In this document: piece after piece, positions 43,064 to 55,838 of the stretch | How positions within the stretch are numbered: position 1 is the first letter of the stretch | Layout of the letters: each line of letters opens with the position of its first letter | Origin: Guadua angustifolia | Lineage: Eukaryota; Streptophyta; Magnoliopsida; Poales; Poaceae | Length of the DNA: 64,000 nucleotides | Direction: 5' to 3' | Assembly: GCA_036346375.1 (NCBI GenBank) | Contig: CM070512.1 | Span: 37,680,466 to 37,744,465 of the forward strand | Notes under the pieces: model-generated | The model's database searches: none | Told to the model about the DNA's origin: nothing | The model's input: only the letters and a program-made list of their open reading frames with translations | Made by a program: the position numbers and the translations under genes

Positions 43064-43302
43064 GTACTCAACATTTCTGATTCACAATTTACAAATACAT
43101 CTTCGCTTCGACATCAATTCCTACTGTTTATAGAGAAACAATGTACACTAGCTTAACACAAGGATGCACACATGATAAGCGCCTACAATTAAACACCCAT
43201 AAAACAAATACAAAAAAGGAACTGTCGACAGACTACACAGATATAGACTAATAAACGAAAAAAAAAAACTACAAGCATGCAGTGAATATTTAAGAACAAA
43301 AC
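43064..43302 (+). other. RPA gene intron part before the LTR insertion
   Basis: AT-rich, intron-like; AAAAC at 43298-43302 is the target duplication of the next element. No other feature is seen. Confidence 0.5.
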
Positions 43303-46300
43303 TGTAACATCCCGAAAATTATAAAACTGTGAAATATTATAATATGACTTTGCAATTTGAGTATTCTTGAGTTTTATTGAATTTATGATTTTCTTAATTG
43401 ATTTCTTGGATTTTGTATTGCAAAGACAATTAAAGAAAATGGGAAAAATCAAAAGAATAAAAGAAAAGTTGGGAAGAATTTATTTTATGAATTCAAAATC
43501 TGTGTATAAATCGATTTATGCACTGATCAAAATATATGAATATCAATTTGAATATTAAAAATGAAAAAGTGGTCAATTTGACTAGAAACAGTGCACCATC
43601 CGAATTTGTGAAAAATATCCAGAGCTCATCTCCAGCTGAAAAATTTACAAAATTACCCTTGACACAGTATTTACCACTGGTAAAAATATCAGAAGATTAT
43701 CTGATGGGATAAGGCTCCAAATAATTCGAAAACAGGAAGTAATAAAAGCTGAAAAATGAAGTGTCAGAATTTTTATAAATTACTGGAGCAAACTCTTGAG
43801 CTGAAAATTTTAAATAATCATCCTTAGCTCAAATAAATTTGAAAAACAAAGTTTCAAAAATTTTAGAAAATATTTGAATCGTCTGCAAATTCAAATACAG
43901 AAAAAGGAATTTTGAGCACAGTGTAATGTCAGAATTTTAATTAATTCTACACGAAGAATTTTGACTTGAAAATTTACCTGGACCTTATATACCTCCAGGA
44001 GAGTGTGTAGCAAAAGTTGGAAAAATCTTTTACCAAGGATAGCTATCCAATTCATGCCAGTTCAGTGCATTTGCCCGGTCAAACGTTGAGGCGGTTCCTT
44101 CATCTTTCACTGACGTGTGGGCCCGGTCCCACCGGTCAGCCTTCTTCATCCTCATCTCGAGCAGAGCTCGATCTCTCAGTTCTCTCTCACGCTCTCTCTG
44201 TATCAACTCGCCAGCGTCGGTACTTTGCCTCCACCCGAGCAATCTAGCGGCGCCACGCCAGGCGACAGCCTCTCCTGCGCCGTACCAGCTCCCGTTCCTT
44301 CCCGAGGCGAGGAGATGCAGCTGTGCCGTCGCCGCAACTCTCCAGAGAAACCCGTTCCCGTTCAAACCCTGCAGTTTCTCTTTTGGCTTGCTATAAAAGG
44401 CCACGCAGTGTCGCATAGACATCCTGCTGCCGTCCTCAGTATTTCCTCCGAGCCAAACCATTTCCTCCTCCTGGTTTCGCCGTTCTTCACCGAAGAACCC
44501 AAAGAGGGGAAATCGGCAATTAAGCCCGTCGCGTGGTAATCCTTTGAATTGTGTCAGGGATGAGGTTATCGCTGGAGATGAGGCTATCGCTGGAGCGTCC
44601 TGAAGCCAGACGCAGCGGTCAAGTGAGGCGCGATATCAACCGAACGATTTGAATCGGAAGACTGTAGTAGTTTTCGGTAATTACTGTGTCGGTAAGAATA
44701 CTTAGTTTGGCGGGAGGAAAAGTAACTTTCTGTTTTGGTAAACTGTAAAAGGGAATGTTGTTGCTTGCGTTAAAAGACAGAGAAAGGGGCGCAGCAGAGT
44801 AAGAAAAGAAATGAGAAAAGTTTTCCTGTTCTTCTTCTCCAAGTCTTCTTCCTCTCTGGTTCTTCCCCTTTCTGCGTTCGTAATCTCACGTCGCACGTAG
44901 TGTCGGCCACGGGATTTGCACGGGACACAACAAATTGATTCACCCCTGAGCATCTCCCTCACTTCTCTTCTTCTTTCCTCAGCCGAAACACCCAAAAGCG
45001 CTACTCCTTTCCGCCATTGCCGCAAGCTTCAAGCACCAAGCCGAGAGCAATTCGCCCGGATTAAAGATCCATCTCTAAATTACTTTCGGCCATAGCATCA
45101 CTAGTATATCAGGATCAAAAGCCCTCAAGAACATCTGAGCTCTCCCATGTGAAATCGTGCCGCCACCGTGCGCCTCCTCTTCTCCATGGCCGGCCACCGT
45201 GGGCGGAGCTTCTCCGTATCTCTCCGGCCGAGCTAAGACCAAAAATGGAACCAGTGTAACCCGTGGATGCTAAAACCGTCACCCATCCGAGCTCCCTCAC
45301 CTCGGTTCTTCTTCTCCGGCCAGCCGCCATTAGCGCCACCGCCCCCTTTTGGCTGCAGCCCTCTCCGGCTTCTCTTCCACCAAATCGTCAGCACCAATAG
45401 CTGCGCCTCGGCAAGCCCTTGCCTCCTGTGCCCTCACCTTCGCCGGAAAGCCACCGGAGGACCGTCGCCGGTGAGGCCCTAAGCCATGCTCTGCTCTCTC
45501 TCTCTGATCGGCGGGCCACCCATGTCAGCCGAAGCAAAGAGGTCCCCAGTTCAAAGGGTAAAAGCCGTTTCCAATACTCTGAAACCGTATTCTCATTTTC
45601 AGTTAATTTTCCTAACCGGATTAATAATGAAACTTGAATATCTTTTGTAGTTTTGATTCAATATCAGTGCAACAAATTTATATATTCATCTAAAATCAAA
45701 TAGTATCAGAATATGCAAAAAGATTCTTGAAAGAGTCACTGTGTAAATTTCTACAATAGAAATACCGAAATGAGTATTTATGTGTTAAGAAAAAGATTAA
45801 ATTAGACTTAACCAAAATAAATAAAACCAAATATTTTGAAATCCTTGTTCTGAAATGAGTTCAAATATGTAAAAATATTTATGTTTTAAGTTAGTTTACT
45901 TCATCAAATAAATCCATGTTTAATTAAGCTAAAAAGAGAATGAGTATAAATAAAATAAAATGCTTTGAGAAAAATGAATGAATTTCAATAATATAAACTT
46001 CTGAGTTTAGTGTATGCTGAAAATGAATAATTAGACAAGACTTTTAGGATTTCTAAATAATTAAACATATACTCAATTTCAATGCTTCATACTAGTCTTT
46101 GTATATATATATATACACATACTCATGTATATGAATAAAATCATTAAATAAATTTGTATATGCCTCTGGAACCATAATAAACTCAAATATGCAAAAACAT
46201 TTAAATTATTAACTCAGTTTGAATTATTTGCTTGTTAATCATCATTAAACCTTGATATGGCCATTAATGAAAATAAAAGCATAAAAGCTCATAAAATGAT

Positions 46301-48939
46301 GAAATAATTGATATTAATTTCCTGAAAATAGTAAGGATCCATGTATGTAAAAATACTTAAGATAATATTTAATTTGCATTCTTTTAATGAAAGAAAATGT
46401 TAATTGCGACAATAAGTAAATAGGTAATCTATTGCAATTAAAGTCAAAATGATGCCAAACCAGCTTTAAAACACCCTTAGGGTTATCCTCTGCTTATACC
46501 TGAAAAATGAATCAAAGATCATGTATAGTGTAGCCGCAAACTTAAACTGAATATTGACCGATTTAGGGTTTGCATTGTGATCACTTATACTATTTCACTA
46601 GTTAATAAAATAACTCGTTTAAAGGCTAAAATAAGTAAAACGAGTATAGAAATACTTTGCAAAGTTTATACTACCATATTCTGTAAAAAGAATCTTATTT
46701 CATTAAGGTTTGTATATTAATCTATTAGCTCAAAAACCTTAAGTGATAATCATTCGCTTCATATTCTTGCCGATTCCGAATAACGTTAACTTTACAATGT
46801 CACTTAAGCCTTTTCAACTATGAATATAATATCATGTCTAAATCTTAAAACTTATGAAATTAGCCCTGTAGCACTCTCCAATGTGTATACTACCCCGCTA
46901 TGAAAAGATAATCTCATTTCACCGTGATATACATATTAATTCTATTAGTTTAATAACCCTAAATATTCACATTACATAAGTGCGTAATATGAATGAATGA
47001 ACTTTGAGTATAAATGAGAAATCAGTTATTATGATATTTGTATCACCAGAACCTTCTCAAATATCATGTAAATAATGTTAGTAGCCTAAATCAATAGATT
47101 AGCTTTTTATAACTAGAATATTAATTAAATCTTGCTTTGACTCTGAATCCTAATTAAAGGTAAGAATTCACCTTAAGCTTGAAATGATCATATCTATTTA
47201 ATTTTAAATAATCTTTGCATCTTGAATTCGTAAAATAAAATTAATAAATTCATAAAGAGCAACCCCTGATCCTTATGAAGAATCTTTATTTGTTCTTACT
47301 ATCTCCTTTCTTTTTGCCCTTATTGAAGTTAGTATTTTGCTGTATTATCCGTTGATCGACGTGTAGAACCCGACGTTGTTGATTTCGTCATTGTCTCCGT
47401 CATCTTCGATTTCTGTCTTCGTCGTAAACAAGGATTAAGCAAGGCAAGCACCCTTTGACCATATTGATCCCAGTATGTAATATACTTTGTTTTACTAAAT
47501 TATTTTATGCATGCATTTACTTTATGTAAATTGCTATTTTGTGGATTTGGTAGTTACACCTGTTGTCATATGAAATGTCCCTTGATATGTATGACATGTG
47601 AACCTTGATAACCATAGATTAAAGGATAGGCATTACTTAATGTCATCATGGGTATATGCGATTACATATTATCCATGCTTAGCCATGCTTTAGAATCAAT
47701 AAAGCAGATGATCAAATCAGATTTGTTTCCTGAAAATGTTTGGAAATAGCACTGTTAGTTGCTGGTATTTTGATTAAAAACTCCAAAGTAAAACTATGGT
47801 TTTGACGTGGGCGATTATTGGCAATAGCCGGAGGTACAAAAAGGAATTGTACGTAGTGTAGGGTGAAGTGTCGCCCGTGTCATATTAAGGACCGAGCAAT
47901 GGGACGCTATTGATCCGAGATTTCCGTGCAACCACAAGGGCTGGGATGGGGTAGTCGTAGCCTATTAAGTTATTTAGACGTGGCTTTGCTCTTTAGTAGG
48001 CGGGAGCTTGCACAGGCATTCCGGTTTGGTCTGCTTGGAAGGGTTTCCACCCATGCAACGGTGTACGCCTTGTCATGAACAGAAACGGTGTGTGTGTGTG
48101 TGGGTACACGTGAAAGGAACCACGTCGTGTGTGTGTTTCTGTTCCTCTGGCAGGGAATAACGTCCCGGGCTGGATCAAAGTCATGTCTAGGTAATGTAAC
48201 GGTTATGTATGATCTCCTTGCCGACACACCAAAGGAAGTGTGTTAATTGATCTGGCAAAAAGGTTGATCATTCCTTGTGGGTAAAGTTGTACACCTCTGC
48301 AGAGTTTAAATCTAATCGATTAGCCGCACCCGCAGTCATGGGCACTTGGTGAAGTCATTCCAATGTTAGATGTTTTATTATTTTCAAAAGGGTTGGTATC
48401 ATTTGTTTTGCAACTGTGCTTTACGTCAAAGGGCCGACATTGATGGATTTCAGGATATGGAATGTTAAATCGCTCACGTCATGGAGGACCGTGAGTGTTA
48501 CTATGCTTTACTTATTTTATATCAAGCTTGCTCTTATAAATTCCGTTTGCAAATAACTTGATTTACAATTCAGTTTAGCTTTATGCAAATTAACTGTAGT
48601 AGCCTCCTTTGAATTGGCCTGCATTATGCATTTGCTCCAAGTCTTGCAGAGTACGAAAGTACTCACCCTTGCTTAATCTATTATTTATAGGTGGATTAGA
48701 ATGCGAAGCTTCGAAGATTTGGTTTCATCGCAGATCGCGGGAAATTCCTCAACGTGATTTATCTAAGGATTTATGTCTCATCAGTTGCCTACGGGATTGG
48801 ATGGGCACACTACTAAGCTTTGCTTCTTTTGCTGCCTTATACTCTGAGTTGTAAGATTTCCTTGTATATTAGTTTCCGCTTAATTAATAATATGTGTGGT
48901 TGTGATTTTTGCATTTATGTAAAAATGGGGGTCGCTACA
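43303..48939 (+). mobile_element. 5.6 kb LTR-like unit, probable solo LTR (Tekay-like gypsy)
   Basis: Starts TGTAACATCCCGAAAAT and ends GGGGGTCGCTACA, with AAAAC on both sides (43298-43302 and 48940-48944), the 5 bp duplication of an LTR element. TATAAAA at 44392, about 1.1 kb in, is followed by a GC-rich leader (44400-45500). No gag-pol and no internal repeat of the terminal sequence were seen. The very long, noncoding, TGTAACATCCC-starting form fits LTRs of Tekay/chromovirus-type elements; a LARD (large noncoding LTR retrotransposon derivative) is the alternative. Short open frames inside (44017-45637) have no recognisable domain. Confidence 0.75.
44392..44398 (+). promoter_or_regulatory. 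TATA box of the long LTR
   Basis: TATAAAA in GGCTTGCTATAAAAGGCC, within a GC-rich promoter-like block of the LTR. Confidence 0.6.
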
Positions 48940-49343
48940 AAAACTTTATTCTATCATACCTAATAGCAATACATCTCTTGTTTAATCTAAATACATAAAC
49001 TGAATAGCAAACTAACTCAACAAACAGTAATCGCATAATAAACTAACCCTTGACTCCTAACATAGATCAGAAGAAAAAAATTCCTCAAATGTACAGCAGA
49101 CGGCTTCCCTGCACATAGATATGCATTCCCTTAATATAATCACTGCAAGAATTGCAACGGTCAGCTACAGTTTTCTGCATAGACATTCTTTTATTCTTAA
49201 GACTCCTCTGCACTAATCGTTCTATCCTTCGTAGACATAGGTGATCTTATATGCGCAAAAACTTCAATTCAATTGTGATACTAGCTTTACATTACCGTCC
49301 TTTCTACTAATCTCTACTGCTTTATATTAACACTGTTACCCCA
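48940..49343 (+). other. RPA gene intron between two insertions
   Basis: AT-rich, no ORF of interest. AAAAC (48940-48944) and CCA (49341-49343) are the duplications of the flanking insertions. Confidence 0.6.
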
Positions 49344-49375
49344 CACTCCTAGGGATCGGGCAACATGAGTGATAC

Positions 49376-49545
49376 CGTCGGGTATCTGGCGGTTCCTAAC
49401 CGCTTCGGTTGGACACTTTCACTGGCGGTTGGTGTTACCAACCGCTTGTGAGAGGCTCTCTCCAAAGCGGTTGGTATTAGAACTGCTTGTGGAGAGGCTC
49501 TCTCCTGGCGGTTGTAGTTACCAACCGCTTGTGAAGAGGCCGACA
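49376..49545. repeat. left subterminal repeats of the CACTA element
   Basis: GCGGTTGGTNTTACCAACCGC palindromes (each half about 10 bases) alternate with GAGAGGCTCTCTCC. Confidence 0.9.
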
Positions 49546-49801
49546 AAGACAACGTTTTGATTATATTTAATATAGAATATGTTTTTGAGAGGGTTTTTAT
49601 ATAGATTTTGACAATGAAAATAAATAGATCTACAGGAGTTCTTTTGACACAATAATTAAATATATATTATTCATGCGTACTCATTCAGATAATTACAGGA
49701 AAATATGAATTTAATAGACTAAAAAATGAACAAGTTGATGAACACATGAAATAATAAGCCACTTTTTACAAGTTTCAAAGAATAAAAGGGGAATCTTGAG
49801 C

Positions 49802-52800
49802 TCATTTCTTGCGTGCGTCGCTCTTTGTGCCCTTGGTCGATGATGATGTCAGTTCACCTGTCCTTATATCAGGACAAGCTGGTCCATTTGTGTGGAACTC
49901 GCCTTTGGTGGATACAATCTCGTCGACAATAAAGCCGATGAGTTGTTCTTGGATTGCTGCAACCCGGTGCGGCGGGATCACGCCTTGCCCATCGATGTTG
50001 GGCTGACAAAGCGGGAAGTAAATAAATCTCTGGACATATAATTAAAGTGTAAGTACTAAGAAATTGACATGTTCAATAGTACACTACCTCGGCGTTGGTT
50101 GTCGGCACATCGCCGTGGGTAATACATTGCATATAGTGGCACACATAATAGCCACATAAGTTGTTTCCTTCCGTCATTGTAGAAACTGCGATGAAATTTG
50201 AAAAAATACAATTATTATTGGGATGAAAAGCTATTACGACATATTAATATTCTTTATCGTACTCAAGTGCTTATTTGTACATCAAATTCGTTCTCGAAAT
50301 CTCCTTGGTGCTTCTTCGAAACTTTGCGAATGCCTGTGTGATCGTTAGTATGAATAGTAATTATCAAAGTTGGAATTAGCAAGGTATTTCAATATATATA
50401 ATAAGGAAAACTATCGTATATATATATGTTATATACTGTTTAAGGTGTCAATGATATATTGATAGTTTTCCACGAGTCCTTTTGAGTCTTGAACAATGAT
50501 CAATTTGCTATCAAGCTTGATGACAAGAAGGATCGATGAAACCTATTCATGTATTGCAACATATATGTAACTAGCTAGTAGTATTATCAATGCCTTGAAA
50601 AATATAAAACGAGAGGTTGTATATATCGTGCGAAGTTGAAGGGTAGAAGTATATACGGTTTGTAGTGTTGTCCCAAGAATGCATCGAGAATGTAATCTTC
50701 AATGACCTTTCGGCCATGGGGCAATCCAAAGGCGTGCTCGTTAACAATCTCGGGTCGATGAAGCCCACGTTGAAGATGTTCTCTTTTCTACATCGTTGTA
50801 TCTCCATTCTACATAGAAAAGGTATAAGTTTAAGAGATGCAATTTTATTATGCGAGGAAGCACACGATAAAGGTATGAGCTTGACACTTACAGCACCGGC
50901 TGACTCATGAGAGACACGTTGATGGAGTCGGCATGGTAAATATTGTAGAAGTTCTCGAATTGAGCCATATGTTGTTGTCCCGCGATAGAAATCTTCTTCT
51001 TTGAAGCGGAGGAACATCGTTCTTCCTTGGCGGACTCTATCATGTACCATTCGTGAAATTGCGCATCTTGGTTGGCGAGATCCTTTATCTCTTTAGGGTC
51101 AATCAGCTCCGGCCCAACCGATATTGCCATTTGACCTTTGCCATTGGAAGATCATCTATTAATCCAAGAGCTGCGGTTGTGGGCGATTCTGCCTCCTTCA
51201 TAAACCTCTCGAGGTTCTCTGAGCTTGGTCTATCTTCTTCTTTGCCTTTGTCGCTGACCACGTTTATTCTTCTATGTAGCCTTTATTATTGTCCGTTCAT
51301 AGTTGGGCGACATAGGCGGCTGACTTTGCGGCATGTCGCGAAGTGTTGCGCTTTTGGATCAATTGGTACCTTCTTTGGCTCGGCTTTTTTTTTTGAAGTG
51401 TGCGACCACCGATTTCTGACGCGTCACTCTCCTCATTAGTCATATCATATGCCCTCTTTGGAGGTTCCTTTATCTTTGTTGATTGGTGGAGGAGGCCTTC
51501 TTGGGAAGCAGTGGAGAAGCCATTCTACTAGAGAGCTTCTTCCTTGAAGGAGATGGTGGGCGTGGTTTTCTGGGGGTTCGTTTTGTTTGAGATGGTGGTG
51601 GCGGAGTAGGGCTTGCATGGAGCGGTGGTGGAGGCGTGCTCTGTTTTGCGGTGAGGCATTGCGTGGAGGTGATGTTGGAGGAGGCATGGGTTGCGTGGTG
51701 GAGATGGCGCCTCCACACCATCTGAAATATGATGTACCGTTTGCGCGGAGGATGATCTTGTGGAGGGCTGTCCAAGCTTGGTCACGCCGTCGCCTCCGGC
51801 AATATCGAGGTTAAGTTCGTCAAATCCGCTCGGCACCTTCTCCACCGCGACCTTGAGTAACCGGGGTATCTCGTTGCGATGGAACATCTGCCCTGCTCCT
51901 TTGGAAATGCCATGCCGTAAGCCACCTTGATGGAGAGGTTACGCGCATCAGCGTGTAGCTCATCTTGGCGGCGAACCCTTATGTCATCCACGGGGTAAGG
52001 GCAAGTTCTCCGCTTGGGGGCCGGTGGACTACTACTCCGCGCCGGAGGGGCTGACCACGACATCCGGTTGATTGCTCGGACCTAGTCCCTGAAGGTTGCT
52101 GAGGCAATCTGTACTTGTTGCGCAATTATGTCGCCGATGCTAGCCTGGGTTGCTCTGAGCTCTTGTTCCAATTGGTACACTTTATGTGCTTCTCTTGCTT
52201 TGCTTCTCTGCCGGCTCCTGTACGTATTCGTATCCTTGGCGAAACCATACTTCCACGGCGTATGCTTGCCCATACCTCGTGTCCGTCCCGGGTGCTCAGG
52301 GTTTTGAAGGGCATGTGTTAGCGCATCATTCTCCCTATCGCGCAACGTACACACTGAGGCGCTTTCGGCAGCTTGTACAATCCTTTGACCGACCTCTTGC
52401 ACTCTGGTGCCATCACCAAGCTGCCGTCATCTGAAAGGCTCCCTCGTGACCCATGAACCAATTCGCGGCGCTCTTCCCTAAAGTGGTAGCCGAGTGGCGT
52501 CCTTCGCCATTAATTTCGCTTCCGCTTCTCCCATTTGATGCTGACCTTGAGGTATCCACGGTGCCAAGATGGTGGTGGTATTTCTTCATCGTGAATTGGC
52601 CTTGTTCTTGACTCGCGGCACGGCCTTGATTGACGGCTTGTACTCCTCGAATGCTTGCCAGTGATTCGCCAGCTTAGGAAATTGGTTGAAGTCGGGTCTT
52701 TCTCCCATCTGCACATACTTGCGGCTGAGAGACATCTTCCACGCCTGAAACATGGTTGCCATTTTCTTCAAAGTGAATTTCTTGGCCTTATCTTGGACCC

Positions 52801-53055
52801 TTGAGGAAATGTGAAATTTTCCTTAATATCTTGCGAGCATGTCCTTGGTAGATTGAGGAACTTGGACCATTTTACGATGCTAATTGGGACTTGATCCCTC
52901 ACGTGATAACATAGCGTTGTTATGCGGCCCAAGCTGAAAGAGCAACGGCATCCCTTCGTTGTTAGCGTCGGTAAACACGTGCTTTGTGGATGGCTTCTTG
53001 TTAGGTCCCGATGCTTGGGTTGGTTGCTTTCGATGTACGGGCTTGAAATACACAA
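49802..53055 (-). pseudogene. CACTA transposase-24-like protein with Ulp1-type protease region
   Basis: Reading the minus strand from 53055: VRDQVPISIVKWSKFLNLPR; a block WEKMATMFQAW... FNQFPKLANHWQAFEEY (52771-52586); the transposase-24 (Ptta/En-Spm) block ENDALTHALQNPEHPGRTRG, MGKHTPWKYGF, RSRQRSKAREAHKVYQLEQE (52402-52082); ELHADARNLSIKVAYGMA (52063-51782); FDELNLDIAGGDGVTKLG (about 51850). Then QFENFYNIYHADSINVSLMS and NVGFIDPRLL (51130-50571), and the Ulp1/C48 catalytic cysteine motif NNLCGYYVCHY at about 50133-50166, ending KGTKSDARKK-stop at 49802. Several frame changes; the catalytic His of the Ulp1 domain is not evident after YILLPFNF (about 50640). Ulp1-like domains are known in plant CACTA and MULE elements; their job there is unclear. 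Confidence 0.78.
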
Positions 53056-53329
53056 ACATATGTATAAGCGTGTCGAGTGTATTATATTAATGAATCGCGA
53101 TTAATTAGCATGTCCACGAGGATTATATTCTTCTAGCTATACCTCATCCTCCCCATAACCAGTGTTACCGGACTGGGCGGCTCCAGCGTAAATGGCTTCA
53201 TCGATTTCTGACCTCGATGGCCTCACCGGCAGCGGCGTTAGCATCACCTTCGATGCTACCCGGTAGCGATGGAGTCCAACAAGCTGTTCTCCGCGCCGAA
53301 ACTAGGGTCACCACGTCTGGTTGCGCCAT

Positions 53330-54350
53330 CTATCCTAATTCCGAAAAAATGTTGATATAAACAACCATATTACAGATTACAACACAAGCATGATATATAT
53401 ACAATTTCACATATACTTATACAAATATAATATTATTTGGACTTCAAAATATACTAACACATTTCACATGATACATATACAATGACAATTCACATATACT
53501 TACACATTTGACATGATACATATACAATTGACAATTCACATATACTTCCACATTTCACATGATACATATACAATTGACAATTCACTAATACTTATTTGTA
53601 ACAAAAAATAATGAATCATTCTTATTCACACTAATATGATTTTCAAAAAATGAAATAAGGTTATAAATCCACAACTAGAATGTTAGTAGTCTAATGCAAA
53701 GGAAGCGAGCAATGATGGACTCACCATTCTAGTTGTGGACCTTCTATGGCACCTAATTCGCCGATTTCATTTTTGCAAACAATACATTGCGGCCGTGGTG
53801 AGTCCATTAGTGTGGAATAAGAATGATTCATTATTTTTATTGAGCAAAAAAGCAATAATATTATAAAGAATATATGAGTTGGGCCCCTGTCTCTTGGGCG
53901 CCTGCGCCTGCTGACGAATTTGTGACAACCTTACCTTATTGAAAATAAACAATATTTCAATACTTTAACAGACAAGAGAGTAATTAATTGAGAACTGAAT
54001 GCTAATATATATGTAATTGAGAACTGAATGCTAATTAATTGACTACATAACGAATTCTCTCTTTAATACCTTTCCCAAAATTTAAAGATATAGTTTATGA
54101 TGCTGATCCTAAGACATCCAACCAAGACTACCTCATCATGATCCCCATGGACCATCATATCATATAACTTCATATTCTACATTTAAAACATACTACTTCA
54201 ACAAATCTTTCGGCATGAACAATCCAAAACTTTCATACCACCCATACGTCAACATCTCGACAACCAAAACTTAATCAATCAATAAATGACTTCAACAAAT
54301 AAATATTATCTCCACAAGATGAAATTCGTAAAGAAGACCCTAAGATATAC
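53330..54350. other. AT-rich CACTA interior between genes
   Basis: Contains ATACATATACAATT-GACAATTCACATATACTT repeats (three copies at about 53450-53585). GAATGGTGAGTCCATCATTG and its neighbours around 53680-53730 recur in inverted form near 53780-53840 (TCATTCTTATTCCACACTAA). No gene is seen. Confidence 0.55.
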
Positions 54351-54469
54351 ATTCATTAAGGATAAAATCCTGCATCATGATAATCCCATCGGTAACAATC
54401 AGCATCATGATCATCATCATCACAGCCACACCTAAAACTCGTTTTTACACCTACTGGGCATTTCACTGA

Positions 54470-54800
54470 ACACCTTGTGGGCAGCCGAATTAGAGAGGGA
54501 GGATGACGCGTGCACAGGTGTACCTCGGTCCTCCGGGGTGGCGGCGGTGTGGCGGCGGCTTGGTGGCGGAGGAGGCGTCGGGGAGGTGGCGGAGGAGGTG
54601 GCGGCGGCGACGAGGGCACCAGCGCTGGGGTGGAGTGGCGCCTGGGGAGGAGTGGCGCCGGGATGGAGTGGCGGAGGAGGGCAACGGCGTTGACAAGGAC
54701 GGCGGCGCGGGGTCTCGACGGAGGCATCGCGGTCGGAGAGACACAGGAGGCGGCGGCGACATAGGAGGTCTGGAGAGCGGGGACTTAGAAAAATTTCGGG
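54470..54800 (-). other. GC-rich block next to internal subterminal-type repeats
   Basis: GGCGGCGG-rich on the plus strand. Minus frames are low-complexity Pro/Ser/Arg and not convincing as protein. Followed at the right by an AAGCGGTT repeat cluster, the same order as near the right end of the CACTA at 34050-34419. Confidence 0.5.
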
Positions 54801-54849
54801 ACTGAGAGCGCGGGGACTTAGAAAAATTTGGTCTCTTTACCTTATAAAG

Positions 54850-55330
54850 GGAACTCACTTCTACAAGCGGTTTTTAATACCAACCGCTTGTGGAAGGATT
54901 TCCTAGCGGTTGGTATTACAAACCGCTTGTAAAATTTTCTAGCGGTTTTAGAGCCAACCGCTTGTAGTGTGAGAACTTCAAGCGGTTGGTATTACCAACG
55001 CTTATAGAAACAAGCTTCTAAGCGGTTCATATTACCAACCGCTTGTGAGAGCAAGCTTCTAGCGGCTATTAACACCAACCGCTTGTAGAAGTGCTACCGT
55101 TATATTAAAAGAATATGGTGCCCATATCGTTTGATAAAATCTCTTCCTCCCCACGGCTGGCGTGGCGTTTGAGTGTCTTGAGCTCGTCCAACCCGGTTCG
55201 AACCCGCTTCGCGCCCCTTGCCATTCTTTTTTTTAAGCATACGGCCTTCTACAAGCGGTTGTATTATCAACCACTTGTAATATTAATATATACAAGCGGT
55301 TGTTAGTACCAACCGCTTGTAAAATTAATG
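54850..55330. repeat. internal cluster of CACTA subterminal-type repeats
   Basis: At least seven TAGCGGTTGGTATTACCAAC-type palindromes, matching the left terminal cluster (49376-49545) more closely than the right one (59836-60000). Confidence 0.9.
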
Positions 55331-55332
55331 TC

Positions 55333-55830
55333 GAATTTTTAAAAAGGCTTTTAGCACTTGGTTTCATTTCAAAATTTTTAAAAAGGCTTTTAGCACTTTA
55401 GTTTCATTCCATAATTTTTAAAAAGGCTTTTAGAACTTTAGTTTCATTCCATAATTTAAAAAAAACTTTTAGCATTTCAAAATTTTAAAAAGTCTTTTAG
55501 CACTTTAGTTTCATTCCATAATTTTTAAAAAGGCTTTTAGAACTTTAGTTTCATTCCATAATTTTAAAAAACTTTTAGCACTTGGTTTCATTTCATTTCT
55601 TTAGTTTCAAAATTTTAAAAAGGCTTTTAGCACTTTAGTTTCATTCCATAATTTAAAAAAACTTTTAGCACTTAGGTTTCATTTCAAAATTTTTAAAAGG
55701 CTTTTAGCACTTTAGTTTCATTCCATAATTTTTAAAAAGCTTTTACCACTTCACTTTCATTTCACAATTTTAAAAAAGCTTTTAGCACGTTAGTTTCATT
55801 CGAATTTTGGCACTTTACATTCATTCCAAA
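55333..55830. repeat. about 47 bp tandem repeats (minisatellite)
   Basis: Roughly ten copies of TTTTTAAAAAGGCTTTTAGC then ACTTTAGTTTCATTCCATAA with length variants. Confidence 0.92.
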
Positions 55831-55838
55831 TAAACACT

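Noticed and set aside
44017..45637. ORFs of 70-143 codons in the long LTR
   Set aside because: They overlap in opposite strands, have Ser/Pro/Arg-biased composition and no domain; they follow the LTR TATA box and are probably leader sequence.
43303..48939. Complete LTR retrotransposon with two LTRs
   Set aside because: I searched for a second copy of the TGTAACATCCC start or the GGGGTCGCTACA end inside and found none, and there is no gag-pol.
54356..54858. Overlapping ORFs with poly-Pro, Gly or Arg
   Set aside because: Translation of a GGCGGCGG-type low-complexity tract in several frames; no protein signature.
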